64,000 nucleotides of DNA from Saprospiraceae bacterium (GCA_016713025.1 JADJPZ010000004.1:1922001-1986000), one strand, 5' to 3'; positions 44,993-55,352 are shown, numbered from the stretch's first letter. The notes: generated by a model not told the origin, from the letters alone. Numbers and translations: made by a program.

Positions 44993-46633
44993 TTAATCAA
45001 ACCTTAACCAATCCAGCTTCAACATACCAGACTTGATCAGAATTTTAATTTTATTATTGCCTTTGTTCAGTTTATAACTACCCACTGTCTGCTCTAAAAA
45101 ATCCTCACTTAATACATTAACGATAACCTTTTTGCTATTGATCTCAATAATTAAGTTTGCAGGCACTTCAGCAACAGAGGCCCTGATGGTTAATTGATGT
45201 TTTTTCTTGTCTAAACATTCAAAATTGTATACTACCCATTCTGACTGCTGAAGTTCAATTGATTGCTCCGACCAAAATTGTTCTTTATCCTTACTGTCGA
45301 GATTAATTTTTACGGGTTCGTTTTTTCTATAATGCTGTGATTTGGTTGCAGTGTCTTTTACAAAATATGATTGATTAAACCCATCATGTCCATAATTTTC
45401 AGCCTCAATTTTTCCGGGGATTCTTGGTAATATAGCATTGCATACATCTTCAAAATAATCGCAGTTGGAAAGTTTTATATTCTCAAGAAATTCATTCAAT
45501 GCTTTTTCAGCAATTACTGCATCCGGTTTTGCACCGCCTTTGGTATATTCTGAAATTAAATCCCAATTATCTGGCTTTTTAATTGAGTAAGGCGTATTTT
45601 GGGTATCTAATTTTTTCCAAGGCCAAAAAGAAAAACCAATGTTGTTCGCTTCAAATAATTGTGTTGTTGCCCAATAAATTGCATTCCCTTTTTCGCCAGT
45701 TTCTCCTACCCATATTGGCGTGTTAAGTTCATCTCTCTTTTTTAAATATTCATCTATGCTATTCAAATTATCGGGTCTGCCCCAACAGTAATAATGAAAC
45801 TGGTAAAAAGTATTTCTATCGAATGGTTTATCAAAAAGTGACCAATCGTTTGACCAATCAAACCCTTCAAGTGTAATCATATGCCTCTGATCAATTTTGC
45901 GTATTTCAGAAGTGATTCGTTGATAGAGTGGGACTAGTAAATGCTTGTATTTATCTGCCGCACCAGATCCTTTTGGTAAAGGTTCATTCAGTAAATCATA
46001 AGCAGCAACAGCAGGTTCGTCTTTATATCGCTGTACAATTTTAATCCATAGATCAACCAACTGATCCTGATACTTTTTTTCAATAAAAAGTTCGGGTAAA
46101 TTATTCGGGCTATCATCAATATTAGCACCTGTTTGTCCTCCCGGCGCTCCGTGCATGTCAATTATTACATATATTCCATATTTTTTGCACCATGAAATCA
46201 AGTTATCCATTAAAAGAAATCCTTCTTCAACGTAAATGGGATTTTCTCCTTCTGTTAAAAATAGTCTGGAGTTTAATGCGGGTCGTACTGAATTAAATCC
46301 CAAATCGGCAATTCGCTTTATGTCATCTTCTGTGATATAATTGTTCCTGTACACTTTCCAGAACTCTCCAGCCTTCTCTTTGCCAATCAATTCTGCAATT
46401 ACTTTTTCAATTGTGCGTGGACGGTCACCAAGTTTTCCAAACTTCCACATGTATCCTTCAGGTAAAAGCCAGTTTCCCAATCCAACTCCCTTTAAGAAGA
46501 CTTTCTTACCGGATTCATTCACAATATTCTGACCAGCTGTGTGTAAAAAACTTATACCCTTTCCCTGTTTTTTTTGGGTGAAAGTAATAATGCTGGTGAG
46601 CATTATTAAAAACAGGATTACTACTTTTCTCAT
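44993..46633 (-). CDS. GH5 glycoside hydrolase with C-terminal CBM-like domain
   Basis: A 546-aa secreted enzyme of the GH5 endoglucanase fold. After the signal peptide, the barrel begins with KVFLKGVGLGNWLLPEGYMW; the conserved His is in YVIIDMHGAPGGQTG; the acid/base Glu217 is in DLLNEPLPKG and the nucleophile Glu311 in WVGETGEKG. The C-terminal part, from about residue 400 (PGKIEAENYGHDGFNQSYFV), is CBM6/35-like with EAENY at its start. It cleaves beta-linked glucan, mannan or xylan backbones; which one is not readable. It lies 4 nt from the GH127 gene. Confidence 0.85.
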   Translation of the reverse strand: MRKVVILFLIMLTSIITFTQKKQGKGISFLHTAGQNIVNESGKKVFLKGVGLGNWLLPEGYMWKFGKLGDRPRTIEKVIAELIGKEKAGEFWKVYRNNYITEDDIKRIADLGFNSVRPALNSRLFLTEGENPIYVEEGFLLMDNLISWCKKYGIYVIIDMHGAPGGQTGANIDDSPNNLPELFIEKKYQDQLVDLWIKIVQRYKDEPAVAAYDLLNEPLPKGSGAADKYKHLLVPLYQRITSEIRKIDQRHMITLEGFDWSNDWSLFDKPFDRNTFYQFHYYCWGRPDNLNSIDEYLKKRDELNTPIWVGETGEKGNAIYWATTQLFEANNIGFSFWPWKKLDTQNTPYSIKKPDNWDLISEYTKGGAKPDAVIAEKALNEFLENIKLSNCDYFEDVCNAILPRIPGKIEAENYGHDGFNQSYFVKDTATKSQHYRKNEPVKINLDSKDKEQFWSEQSIELQQSEWVVYNFECLDKKKHQLTIRASVAEVPANLIIEINSKKVIVNVLSEDFLEQTVGSYKLNKGNNKIKILIKSGMLKLDWLRFD

Positions 46634-46636
46634 CTC

Positions 46637-49252
46637 TTAATTTTTTATTTGTAGAGGTAACCAAACTCTCATTTCGCCATCTGTTTGACTGGCTTCTGCA
46701 AAGGGTACTAAAACAATTTTTTCATTACTATTTAATATATTTACTGAATAGGCTTGCTTACCTACCCAATTAGCTGGCAATAGTTTAGATTCATTTGCCA
46801 GACTGGGATTGTCAATTGATATTCCTTCTTTTAAACTCGAAAAAAGATCATTTACAACAGCAGAATTTAAACTTCCATCTAAAGCCAAAACTTGAGGTCC
46901 ACGCTGAAAGGCAATCTGGTTGGGATAATTTTTTCCTCCCTGGATGGTTGTAGCCGGCATATCAAAACTGATCATCACTTTCTCACCGGGTTTCCAATTT
47001 TTTGTTATCGTTATAAATTGATTGGCTATACCCCTATAAATTTTATCTCCAGCTTTAGCAGTATAATTAGTACACCACTCAGGCACTCTCAATGCTACAG
47101 CGAAACTGGCTAGCTTTGATCCTGTAACAGATAAAACAAGGTTTCCGCTTTCAGGAAAATTTCCTTCTAACGTAAAAGCAACATCAATAATTTTTTTATC
47201 AGAAGTCAGTATCTTATCTTTATATATTGCCGGTTCATAAAATAAAACAGTTGGTACTTTATTCATATTTCCGAAAGTGAACTTGGGAACTAATGCAATG
47301 CCTCTTGGTACACTGGACTGGCAACAGGTTATGTGGCAAGTGTAGGGTTTTTTATTCATCAATGGTGTGTAGTAACTCACACAACCGGTTTGTGGATTTT
47401 CGGCAGCGAGCAAATGATTATACACTGTTCTTTCCAATTCGTTCAGATATTTAATATCACCGGTAGTTTCAAATAAATTTTGATTAAGCTGTACCCAGGT
47501 GGTTGTAACGCATCCCTCACCCATATTATCTTTAATGCCTGCAGGTAAGTATTTATCTTCCTGAAAATATTCATGGGAACTGGAAGTACCTGTGATGTAT
47601 AATTGATTGGTCACAACATCCTGCCAGGCTAATTCGGTAGCTTTCAGAAATTTTTTATCACCGGTTATTTGATAGAGTTTAATCAATCCAACGTAGTTGG
47701 AGAGCATTTCGTACGACTTATTATTACCTACTTTATTAACTTTTCCCGTTGCAAGGATTGTACTGATAACTTTTGGGCCGTTATCCTGATCCCATGCATC
47801 TAAAATATAATAACAAAAATCCAGATACTTTTTATCAGCTGTGTATTTATATAAATCGACCATTGCGTCTAATACACTGGTGGCCGCCATGCCCATATGT
47901 GTCCCCGCTTCTATAATATCCATTTGGTCGGGATTATTTCCAAATGTTCTGCATAATAGATTTCCCATTTTTTGACATGACTCCAAAGCCGGCTTATAAC
48001 CCGTTGCAGCATAATAAGCAAGTAATCCATGAAGGTTATATTTGTGGCTCCATACATCCCAGCTGGTCCAGTATTGATCTGGTGTGTAAGTACCTAAATA
48101 GCCATCTTCCTTTTGAGTATTGATCAATTGATACATTAACCTGTCCATTTGCTTTTTTAAATCCCGGTTACCAGTAAGTTTCCATACATTACAAGCAGTC
48201 TCCAAATACTTCCCAACATGCTCACCAGCCCAAGGGTGAATACCTGGCCGGTCCAAATATGAACCTATTAAACCAAATTCATCAACTTTTAACAACCTTT
48301 GAGTAAGATTTTTGTCAAATCTGGTTCCTAAGAAACCATTGAATCTTTCATTTTGAAAAGTAACTGTGTTGTAATTATTTTGAATTTTATTTTTTACTAA
48401 CGGTTTTACTTCTTTCAGAACAGGAATTTCAATATGATTGGCAGCAATAAAAAACTGTTCCTTTTTGGTGAAGAGTGAGCTGTTGTTGTCATTAATCTGA
48501 TAACCGACATTAAATACATTTTCGGTTGCAGATTTGAAATTTGCGAAAGTCACTTCTGTTTCCGCTCCTGATTTTGCCGGTAGGTTTACATTTTTTGTTT
48601 CTGTAAACAAAACTTTTTTATTTGCCTTGTCGGCTATCCAGTATTTCACTGTTCCGCTAAAAGTATTGTCGGTTTTGTTTGTAAACGTAATTTTTGCACT
48701 GAAACTGTTTTTAGCAGTTTCCATGAAACTATGGCTCACCGAAACTTCGTCAATCCAGCCCAGTGGTTCAATAGTGTAAGGACCTTCCCACATACCCATT
48801 CCACCAATCAGATTATAAATCCTAACGGCAATTACATTTTCTTTGTCCCATTTTACCATGTTTTCGGGTATGGTATAGACTCTTTGTTCTCCCCATTTGG
48901 TAACATAGTTTGGCGGCAAAGAACCTGTTTCTCCAATTAATTTCCCATTAAAATATGTTTGATCAACATCATCGATTTTACCAAGTTTTAACTTTAATCC
49001 TTTTCCGTTATTAGTTTTCATTGTTGATGGGATAGTCAATTTAATTCTATACCAACAATAAGATGAGTCGTATTTCACATCTTTAAAACTATTGGGAAAT
49101 ATCTGGGTTTGCCATTCACTATCGTTGAAAGTCGGGTTTGCCCATTCAGGGTTATCGCCAAATTTTAATTTACTTTCTTTGGGCAAGGAAATTGATTGCG
49201 AAAAACAATTTAAGCTAATCAATAATAAAACTGCTGTCTTTATTAATTTCAT
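46637..49252 (-). CDS. GH127-type (DUF1680) beta-L-arabinofuranosidase
   Basis: An 871-aa secreted protein. The N-terminal 170 residues form a galactose-binding-like jelly roll (WYRIKLTIPSTMKTN ... YFNGKLIGETG). The GH127 catalytic (alpha/alpha)6 barrel follows, beginning FQNERFNGFLGTRF and GIHPWAGEHVGKYLETAC. The zinc-thiolate site typical of GH127 is seen as Glu-x-Cys in MGEGCVTTTW and as Cys-x-x-x-Cys-Cys in YTCHITCCQSSVPRG, so the nucleophilic Cys is present. GH127 removes beta-L-arabinofuranose from hydroxyproline glycans or pectin side chains. It points to a plant-derived substrate for this PUL. Confidence 0.85.
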   Translation of the reverse strand: MKLIKTAVLLLISLNCFSQSISLPKESKLKFGDNPEWANPTFNDSEWQTQIFPNSFKDVKYDSSYCWYRIKLTIPSTMKTNNGKGLKLKLGKIDDVDQTYFNGKLIGETGSLPPNYVTKWGEQRVYTIPENMVKWDKENVIAVRIYNLIGGMGMWEGPYTIEPLGWIDEVSVSHSFMETAKNSFSAKITFTNKTDNTFSGTVKYWIADKANKKVLFTETKNVNLPAKSGAETEVTFANFKSATENVFNVGYQINDNNSSLFTKKEQFFIAANHIEIPVLKEVKPLVKNKIQNNYNTVTFQNERFNGFLGTRFDKNLTQRLLKVDEFGLIGSYLDRPGIHPWAGEHVGKYLETACNVWKLTGNRDLKKQMDRLMYQLINTQKEDGYLGTYTPDQYWTSWDVWSHKYNLHGLLAYYAATGYKPALESCQKMGNLLCRTFGNNPDQMDIIEAGTHMGMAATSVLDAMVDLYKYTADKKYLDFCYYILDAWDQDNGPKVISTILATGKVNKVGNNKSYEMLSNYVGLIKLYQITGDKKFLKATELAWQDVVTNQLYITGTSSSHEYFQEDKYLPAGIKDNMGEGCVTTTWVQLNQNLFETTGDIKYLNELERTVYNHLLAAENPQTGCVSYYTPLMNKKPYTCHITCCQSSVPRGIALVPKFTFGNMNKVPTVLFYEPAIYKDKILTSDKKIIDVAFTLEGNFPESGNLVLSVTGSKLASFAVALRVPEWCTNYTAKAGDKIYRGIANQFITITKNWKPGEKVMISFDMPATTIQGGKNYPNQIAFQRGPQVLALDGSLNSAVVNDLFSSLKEGISIDNPSLANESKLLPANWVGKQAYSVNILNSNEKIVLVPFAEASQTDGEMRVWLPLQIKN

Positions 49253-49427
49253 ATCATTTGATTTTTAAAAGAAAATTACTACTATAAATTATCCGTTTTA
49301 TCATTTTATATGGTTGTCTACATTTTAAACAAATATGCAAACTTTGAAATATAATAAATTGTCATCAACTATTTACTCAATTTTAAGGTCAAAACATCGT
49401 GTGGTAGAATGGTAACTTTCAGGTTGT

Positions 49428-50555
49428 TTACTGTAGTACCAATATCTTTTTAAGCCATAAATCTCTAATGATTGTCTTATCAGTTACAGCATGAGTTTTC
49501 CCATTAAGATTGGTGAAATATCGCCTCCAGTCAAAATCTATTGCCTTAGCTACATCACTTCTGTTGAAAAAACACAGTGCAATCTCACTATTTGAGAGTG
49601 GTTTTAACCATAGTTCAATATTGCTATCAAGTGTCCACCATCTGTAACCTTGTTTTCCAAGTGTATCCTGATTTAAAGCAAATATTTCTTTATTTGTAAG
49701 TATTTCTTTTATTGCAGGAGTCATTGACCGGATATCGTTGCCAGTAAAAAGGGGGGCCGCCATCATACTCCATAATGTAAAATGCGAACGGGATTCAATA
49801 TCTGTTAATACTCCATTACCTACCTGAAGCATATCCGGATCATTCCATCCTCCGGGTCCTGAATATTTTCCCAATGCTTCATTTTTGTCCATTACCAGCG
49901 TCCAGCCAATTCCTCCCCAGTTCACTTTGCATTCATAACAATTCATGATATCGCCGGTAGTTCTCCATAAGTGGCCAACGTTTTTTGCCCAGGTCCATGG
50001 CTCCGTGCTACCCCATTCGCAAATGCTGAAAACAATGGGGCGTTTGGCTGCAAACAATGCATCCCGCATCACCTTATAAGATCCTTCTGCTTTTTGAGCA
50101 TCGGTGTTACAAAAGTCATACTTCAAAAAGTCAACTCCCCACGATGCATACATTTTTGCATCCTGGTATTCGTGGCCACGACCTCCGGGTCTTCCTTCGC
50201 AGGTTTTGCTTCCGGCGCATGAATACAAACCAAACTTCAAACCTTTGGAATGAATATAATCGGCCAGCGCTTTCATGCCGGAAGGAAAGCGTTCAGGATC
50301 ACATACAATATTTCCGTTTTCATCACGCGAAACCTGCCAGCAATCGTCAATAACAATGTATTCGTAGCCTACATTCTTCATGCCGTTTGAAGCCATAGCA
50401 TCAGCTGTTTCTCGTATCAGTTTTTCATCTACGTTGCAGGCAAATTTATTCCAGCTGTTCCATCCCATGGGAGGTGTTTTGGCCAAACCTTCATACTTTT
50501 GAGCATACAGGTTTAGTGAAAATAATAACAGCAAAACAAAAAACTTGCTTCTCAT
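49428..50555 (-). CDS. GH27 alpha-galactosidase (C-terminus frameshifted)
   Basis: A 375-aa secreted GH27 enzyme that removes terminal alpha-galactose. Motifs are TPPMGWNSWNKFACNVDE, VIDDCWQ, the nucleophile Asp147 in FLKYDFCNTD, CEWG and the acid/base region GGWNDPDMLQVGN (Asp239/241). The frame ends early at TAA 49428. Adding one A in the run at 49447-49451 would give KDIGTTVNNLKVTILPHDVL to a stop at 49369, the normal end of the family's C-terminal beta domain. So the last 24 or so residues are replaced by ILVLQ. The catalytic barrel is intact. It overlaps the esterase gene by 4 nt (ATGA). Confidence 0.85.
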   Translation of the reverse strand: MRSKFFVLLLLFSLNLYAQKYEGLAKTPPMGWNSWNKFACNVDEKLIRETADAMASNGMKNVGYEYIVIDDCWQVSRDENGNIVCDPERFPSGMKALADYIHSKGLKFGLYSCAGSKTCEGRPGGRGHEYQDAKMYASWGVDFLKYDFCNTDAQKAEGSYKVMRDALFAAKRPIVFSICEWGSTEPWTWAKNVGHLWRTTGDIMNCYECKVNWGGIGWTLVMDKNEALGKYSGPGGWNDPDMLQVGNGVLTDIESRSHFTLWSMMAAPLFTGNDIRSMTPAIKEILTNKEIFALNQDTLGKQGYRWWTLDSNIELWLKPLSNSEIALCFFNRSDVAKAIDFDWRRYFTNLNGKTHAVTDKTIIRDLWLKKILVLQ

Positions 50556-52513
50556 AATTTCAGTTTTTCAATTTTATACTTTTCATCTTTTGTAACCGTT
50601 TTCCATTCATCTGTTCTAAAAGGAACCGCAGGAAAGCCTTCTCTATTAAACAGGTTACAGTCGCTGGCATCACCAACCCATCCGAAATGAACTGCAACAG
50701 GGTTTTCTACTTTTTCGCTGAAAAGTACTATTGTTTTTCCTTTGATGAAAGCTTTGGCATAATGAAACACACTGTCTTTACCAGCTATTTCAAATCCTTT
50801 GATGTATCCATATTTATCCGGTGTAAATAGACCAGTTCCAATATTATCAAATGAGATAATGGCCTGATTGTCACTTATTTCCATTGACTTATACATTGGT
50901 CCGCTGCAAATCATTTTTTTATTGTAAACATTATTTAATGCAATTGCGGCTAATCGTTTTCCGACATCCTGCTTATTTGTGGGATGGATATCCCAGGGAA
51001 CACCAATATCCGTAGTCACACACATGCCTGTGTTGGGTATAGATAAAGTCATAGTTTGTGCTTCCCTTAACTCAGCCCAACCACACCCTTCATTGCTATT
51101 ACCTGATGTATTAAAAGTTGCCAATTGCACAAAATAAAAAGGCATGTTTGGGTTATTCCATTTTTGACGCCAATCATTTATCAATAATGGAAATGCTTTT
51201 CTATATTGATAAGAACGGCCGGAATTTGATTCCCCCTGGTACCATAATACTCCTTGAAAAGCGTAAGGAATTAAGGGATTTATCATAGCATTGTAACAAA
51301 GTGAAGGAAGTGAATTTTCGTTAGTAGCTTTTTTAATAGATTCCACATGAAATTTCCAGTATCCACTTAACTTGATAACAGTTTCACCAACACTTAATTT
51401 CAGATCTGCGCTATCGCCATATATACCTCCACCACCGCCATTGTCAACTACTCTTACAGCAATGACATTTTTTCCTTCCCTTAAAATCCCCACAGGTATT
51501 GTATATTTTCTTTTTGTATCCCATCGGTTGGTGCTGCCTACTTTTATACCATTAACATAAGTGATATCATCATCATCAATTTTTGCCAATTCCAGCACTG
51601 CTTCTTTTTTTAAATCAAAAGCAGACAATACAATTGTTTTTCTTAACCAAACCACTCCGTCTAATTCTCCTATACTTTGTTGCTCCCATAATTGAGGCGC
51701 AATTAATTCAGGCCAATTTGAATCATCAAAAGAAAATTCTTTAAACAGACCAGGATTAAGGGCTGCTAATTTTGTTCCTTGCATAGCTTCAATTCTTAAT
51801 TCGCTGCTCCTCACATATATTTTAGAAAGAGAATCCAAATCAAAATTCGGCATGCCTGCAATCATTTCTTTATACTCATCACTGCTTTCAAAACCTGCAC
51901 GGCTTATCCATGTTTCAATATTAGTACCGCCCCAGGATGAATTAATTAATCCTATTGGGATTTTAAGGCTGTCATAAATCATTTTTGCAAAAAAATAGGC
52001 TACGCCCGAAAATTCTGAAACTGTCGTTGAATCACATATTTTCCATTCAATAGGGGTTAGCTCAGATTTGGGCAAGGAGCTAATGGTATGTGGAATCTTA
52101 ACATGACGAATTTGAGGATAATCAGCGGATGCAATTTCTTTTTTTGCATTCATTGAAAGGCCAACTGTCCATTCCATATTGGATTGTCCACTACAAAGCC
52201 ATACTTCACCAACCAGTACATTTTTAATTAGGATACTGTTTTTACCAATGATAGATAATTCATAAGGTCCGCCTGCAGGTTCTGCATCAAGTCTTACAAT
52301 CCATTTACCATTTTTATCAGTTTTAATTGTTTTCGTTTGCCCATTAAATTTCACAACAATTTTTTCATTTACATCCGCCTTTCCCCATACGGGTATCATA
52401 ATATGGCGTTGCATCACCATGTTATCCGAAAAGATTTTAGGTAGTACCACATCGGCATACAAAGATATTGTAACACAAAACATTACGATAAATAGAAAAT
52501 ATTTCTTTTTCAT
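50552..52513 (-). CDS. Sialate O-acetylesterase-type SGNH esterase
   Basis: A 653-aa secreted esterase. The N-terminal beta domain (residues about 20-95: LPKIFSDNMVMQRHIMIPVW) is followed by the SGNH nucleophile Ser111 in VWLCSGQSNMEW, the block II GVLWYQGESNSGRSYQYR, and the His/Asp region GMCVTTDIGVPWDIHPTNKQ. A galactose-binding-like insert lies around residues 275-390, as in many sialate-O-acetylesterase-family proteins of PULs. In a plant-glycan PUL it more likely removes acetyl groups from hemicellulose or pectin than from sialic acid (inference). It sits between GH3 and GH27 with no gap. Confidence 0.85.
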   Translation of the reverse strand: MKKKYFLFIVMFCVTISLYADVVLPKIFSDNMVMQRHIMIPVWGKADVNEKIVVKFNGQTKTIKTDKNGKWIVRLDAEPAGGPYELSIIGKNSILIKNVLVGEVWLCSGQSNMEWTVGLSMNAKKEIASADYPQIRHVKIPHTISSLPKSELTPIEWKICDSTTVSEFSGVAYFFAKMIYDSLKIPIGLINSSWGGTNIETWISRAGFESSDEYKEMIAGMPNFDLDSLSKIYVRSSELRIEAMQGTKLAALNPGLFKEFSFDDSNWPELIAPQLWEQQSIGELDGVVWLRKTIVLSAFDLKKEAVLELAKIDDDDITYVNGIKVGSTNRWDTKRKYTIPVGILREGKNVIAVRVVDNGGGGGIYGDSADLKLSVGETVIKLSGYWKFHVESIKKATNENSLPSLCYNAMINPLIPYAFQGVLWYQGESNSGRSYQYRKAFPLLINDWRQKWNNPNMPFYFVQLATFNTSGNSNEGCGWAELREAQTMTLSIPNTGMCVTTDIGVPWDIHPTNKQDVGKRLAAIALNNVYNKKMICSGPMYKSMEISDNQAIISFDNIGTGLFTPDKYGYIKGFEIAGKDSVFHYAKAFIKGKTIVLFSEKVENPVAVHFGWVGDASDCNLFNREGFPAVPFRTDEWKTVTKDEKYKIEKLKL

Positions 52514-52518
52514 TTTTT

Positions 52519-54753
52519 TTATTTACTTAACACAAAATTATCTGTAAATCGTATATCTTTTGAAGAAGCTCCAATCAATATTTCAAAATCACCCGGTTCA
52601 GCTGCCCATTGCAGTTGCTGATTATAAAAAGAAAGTTTTTCCTTATCTATAATGAACCTAATGTTACTTGATGCGCCGGCTTTCAAAAAAATTTTCCTGA
52701 AATCCTTCAATTCCTTTACCGGTCTTGCAATGGAACCAACTTTATCCCGCAAATACATTTGTACAATTTCTTCGCCATCATATTTACCTGTGTTGGTAAT
52801 GGTAACTGAAACCTCTACTTGCTCATTCATCTTCATTAACTTTTTACTTAGTTGGAGATTACTATATTGAAAACTTGTATAGCTTAATCCGTACCCAAAT
52901 TCATACTTGGGATCAACTGATATATCAATATAGGATGTATTGGGGACTTTACTATTTGTTACAGGCCGACCTGTATTAAAATGGCAGTAATAAATGGGGA
53001 TCTGACCAACATTAATGGGGAAACTCATCGCCAATTTTGCAGAAGGATTAAAATCGCCAAACAAAACATCTGCAATGGCATTGCCAGCTTCGCTACCAAG
53101 CCACCAGGTATATAAAATAGCCGGTGCATAATCAGATGTGTAATTAAACACCAACGGGCGTCCTGCATTAATTAAAACAACTACAGGTTTGCCAGTTGCC
53201 AGCAATGCTTTCAGCAATTCTTCCTGCACCCCGGGAATGGTAATATCACTTCGATTTCTGGCTTCGCCACTCATCTCTCGGCGTTCACCAATGCTGAGTA
53301 TTACCACTTCCGCCTGCTTTGCCACCTCAACCGCTTCTGCAAATCCATCTTTGTTATTACCCTCAATCTCACAACCTTTAGCATACAGCAGCTTTGTATT
53401 TGGACCAACTTTATTCTGCAGTCCTTCCCATTGCGATACAATAAAGTTGGAATCTATACCAGGCACTTCCACATCCCAGGATCCCTTGTTCTGTTTTAAG
53501 GCCTTTACAAGCGGCCCTATAAAGGCGATAGATTTCAAATTGCGGGATAAAGGCAACAAGTTGTTTTGATTTTTAAGCAATACAATACTTTTGGCACCCG
53601 CTTCTCTTGCCAATTTTGCATGTTCCGGCTTTGCCAGTTCAGTTTTTTCCAGCTTTTCATTGCAATACTTAAAGGGATCGTCAAATAATCCAAGTTCAAA
53701 TTTTTTATAAAGAATTCTTTTTACAGCATCATCTATTAAACTGACAGAAACTTTTCCATCTTCAACCAGTTTTGCCAGGTTGTTTTTATAACTGCGGCTT
53801 TCCATATCCATATCACAGCCGGCAGTAATGGCCGAAAGGGCTGCTTCGTAACCGTTCTTTGCAGTACCATGATTAATCATTTCACCAACGGAACCCCAGT
53901 CGCTCACCACAAACCCTTTATAATTCCATTTCCCCTTTAAAATATCTCTTTGGAGCATTTTATTACCTGTAGCCGGAACACCATTTATATCATTGAAGGA
54001 ATTCATAAAAGTAGCAACACCTGCATCAACAGTGGCTTTAAACGGTGGCAGATACACTTCCCATAATAGCCGTTCGCTCATATCTACCGAATTGTAATCA
54101 CGGCCACCAATAGCTGCACCATAAGCAGCAAAATGTTTGGCGCAAGCCATCACACTATTCAAGTCTCCCAATTTATTTCCCTGAAAGCCTTTAACTCTAG
54201 CTGTTGCAATTTTCGAACCCAGATAAGGGTCTTCACCTGCACCTTCCATCACCCTTCCCCAGCGTGGGTCGCGGGCAATATCCACCATTGGGGCAAATGT
54301 CCAATGGATGCCGCTTGCACTTGCTTCGGTGGCAGCAACCCTTGCTGTTTGTTCCATCGCTTCCAGGTCCCAGCTACAAGCTTCTGCCAGTGGGATGGGA
54401 AATGTTGTTTTAAAACCATGAATCACATCAAGGCCAAAAAGTAATGGAATTTTCAGGCGCGATTGTAAGGCAAGTTCCTGCCAGCTTCTTGTACGGCTGA
54501 CACCTATACAGTTTAGTAAAGACCCTAACTGTCCAGACTTTACCTGTCCGATTTTATTGTTGTCAGGGGTTATTGGGCCTGTTGCCCTCCAATCGTCATT
54601 ATATTGGTTGAGCTGACCGATTTTTTCATCCAGTGTCATTAAGGCTAAAATGGAATCAACTTTTTGACTGAATGTTTTTTGCTGGGCAGCAACAATATTA
54701 GTTTGTAATACTATAATAAATAAAACCGATATATTAATTACTATGTTCTTCAT
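52519..54753 (-). CDS. bglX: GH3 beta-glucosidase (BglX-like)
   Basis: A 744-aa exported GH3 enzyme. The signal peptide is followed by the N-terminal barrel (MTLDEKIGQLNQYN, KIPLLFGLDVIHGFKTTFPI), the nucleophile Asp285 in YKGFVVSDWGSVG, and the second alpha/beta domain (NQNNLLPLSRNLKSIAFIG). The motif HFAAYGAAIGGRDYNSVDMS fits the BglX subgroup. A fibronectin III-like C-terminal domain follows (VSVTITNTGKYDGEEIVQMY). It trims terminal beta-linked glucose or xylose from oligosaccharides in the periplasm. First of the enzyme block downstream of the decayed GH16. Confidence 0.9.
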   Translation of the reverse strand: MKNIVINISVLFIIVLQTNIVAAQQKTFSQKVDSILALMTLDEKIGQLNQYNDDWRATGPITPDNNKIGQVKSGQLGSLLNCIGVSRTRSWQELALQSRLKIPLLFGLDVIHGFKTTFPIPLAEACSWDLEAMEQTARVAATEASASGIHWTFAPMVDIARDPRWGRVMEGAGEDPYLGSKIATARVKGFQGNKLGDLNSVMACAKHFAAYGAAIGGRDYNSVDMSERLLWEVYLPPFKATVDAGVATFMNSFNDINGVPATGNKMLQRDILKGKWNYKGFVVSDWGSVGEMINHGTAKNGYEAALSAITAGCDMDMESRSYKNNLAKLVEDGKVSVSLIDDAVKRILYKKFELGLFDDPFKYCNEKLEKTELAKPEHAKLAREAGAKSIVLLKNQNNLLPLSRNLKSIAFIGPLVKALKQNKGSWDVEVPGIDSNFIVSQWEGLQNKVGPNTKLLYAKGCEIEGNNKDGFAEAVEVAKQAEVVILSIGERREMSGEARNRSDITIPGVQEELLKALLATGKPVVVLINAGRPLVFNYTSDYAPAILYTWWLGSEAGNAIADVLFGDFNPSAKLAMSFPINVGQIPIYYCHFNTGRPVTNSKVPNTSYIDISVDPKYEFGYGLSYTSFQYSNLQLSKKLMKMNEQVEVSVTITNTGKYDGEEIVQMYLRDKVGSIARPVKELKDFRKIFLKAGASSNIRFIIDKEKLSFYNQQLQWAAEPGDFEILIGASSKDIRFTDNFVLSK

Positions 54754-54784
54754 ATTTGATTTAAGTCACCTTCGGTGTGTTGGG

Positions 54785-54961
54785 CTAATTTTTTAAGACA
54801 ATTCTATTTGTTCCGTATAAACGAAAATTGGTGCTGTCGGCACAATTATAAACAGTAATTGTTTTTCCATAGGTAGAAAAATGACTACCAGTTGCCTTTT
54901 TTGTCTGGGCCGAAACAATGGTAACAATGAATAATATTGTTGTTATAAATATGGGCTTCAT
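54785..54961 (-). CDS. Small exported protein (58 aa), possibly a fragment
   Basis: An ORF of 58 aa with a good signal peptide (IFITTILFIVTIVSAQ) and about 40 mature residues with a single Cys (TVYNCADSTNF). It ends 32 nt before the GH3 start. The next thing upstream on the same strand is a decayed GH16 end, so it may be the N-terminus of a truncated enzyme or a genuine small secreted protein. I do not recognise the mature part. Confidence 0.45.
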   Translation of the reverse strand: MKPIFITTILFIVTIVSAQTKKATGSHFSTYGKTITVYNCADSTNFRLYGTNRIVLKN

Positions 54962-55052
54962 GGTATTATAATTTTTAATTCCACATGAAAATGTAAGTGG
55001 TCTGATGGATGTTTTAAATTATCTGAATCACTTATTATGAGGTATTTATTTT

Positions 55053-55203
55053 TCATTTTGCTTTGTTGTTTCCTGATTTTTTATAAATCCTTACAAAGTC
55101 AATCTGCATTTCACATGGGAAAATGCTGTCATCTATTTCACCTCCCCAATTGCCACCAATGGCCAAATTTAGAATGAGATAATAGGGCTTATCAAATAAT
55201 CAA
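55053..55203 (-). pseudogene. C-terminal remnant of a GH16 glucanase
   Basis: Fifty codons ending at TGA 55053 read FDKPYYLILNLAIGGNWGGE then IDDSIFPCEMQIDFVRIYKK, the unmistakable end of GH16 laminarinase/beta-glucanase domains (their final strand is D-Y-V-R-V-Y). The frame has a stop just upstream of the fragment, and nothing of the catalytic core (ExDxxE) remains. So a GH16 gene once belonged to this PUL and was lost, along with the start of its region. Confidence 0.8.
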
Positions 55204-55274
55204 CGCATTTAGTGAACTAAAAAAGGCGATTATTTTGAAGTCAGGTTCATAATACATTGATTTTAAGGCAATAA

Positions 55275-55294
55275 AAATTTAAACATACTCTTAG
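55275..55294 (-). repeat. 3'-end motif copy 3 (CTAAGAGTATGTTTAAATTT)
   Basis: On the minus strand CTAAGAGTATGTTTAAATTT, the same motif as at 14076, 31921 and 62277. Here it lies in the decayed region of the PUL, about 60 nt downstream of the end of an ORF remnant on the same strand. Confidence 0.4.
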
Positions 55295-55352
55295 TTATAC
55301 TGAGATTTAATCTTTTTGTAAAAACTCTGCACTATAAAAAAAGCTTTTTTCT

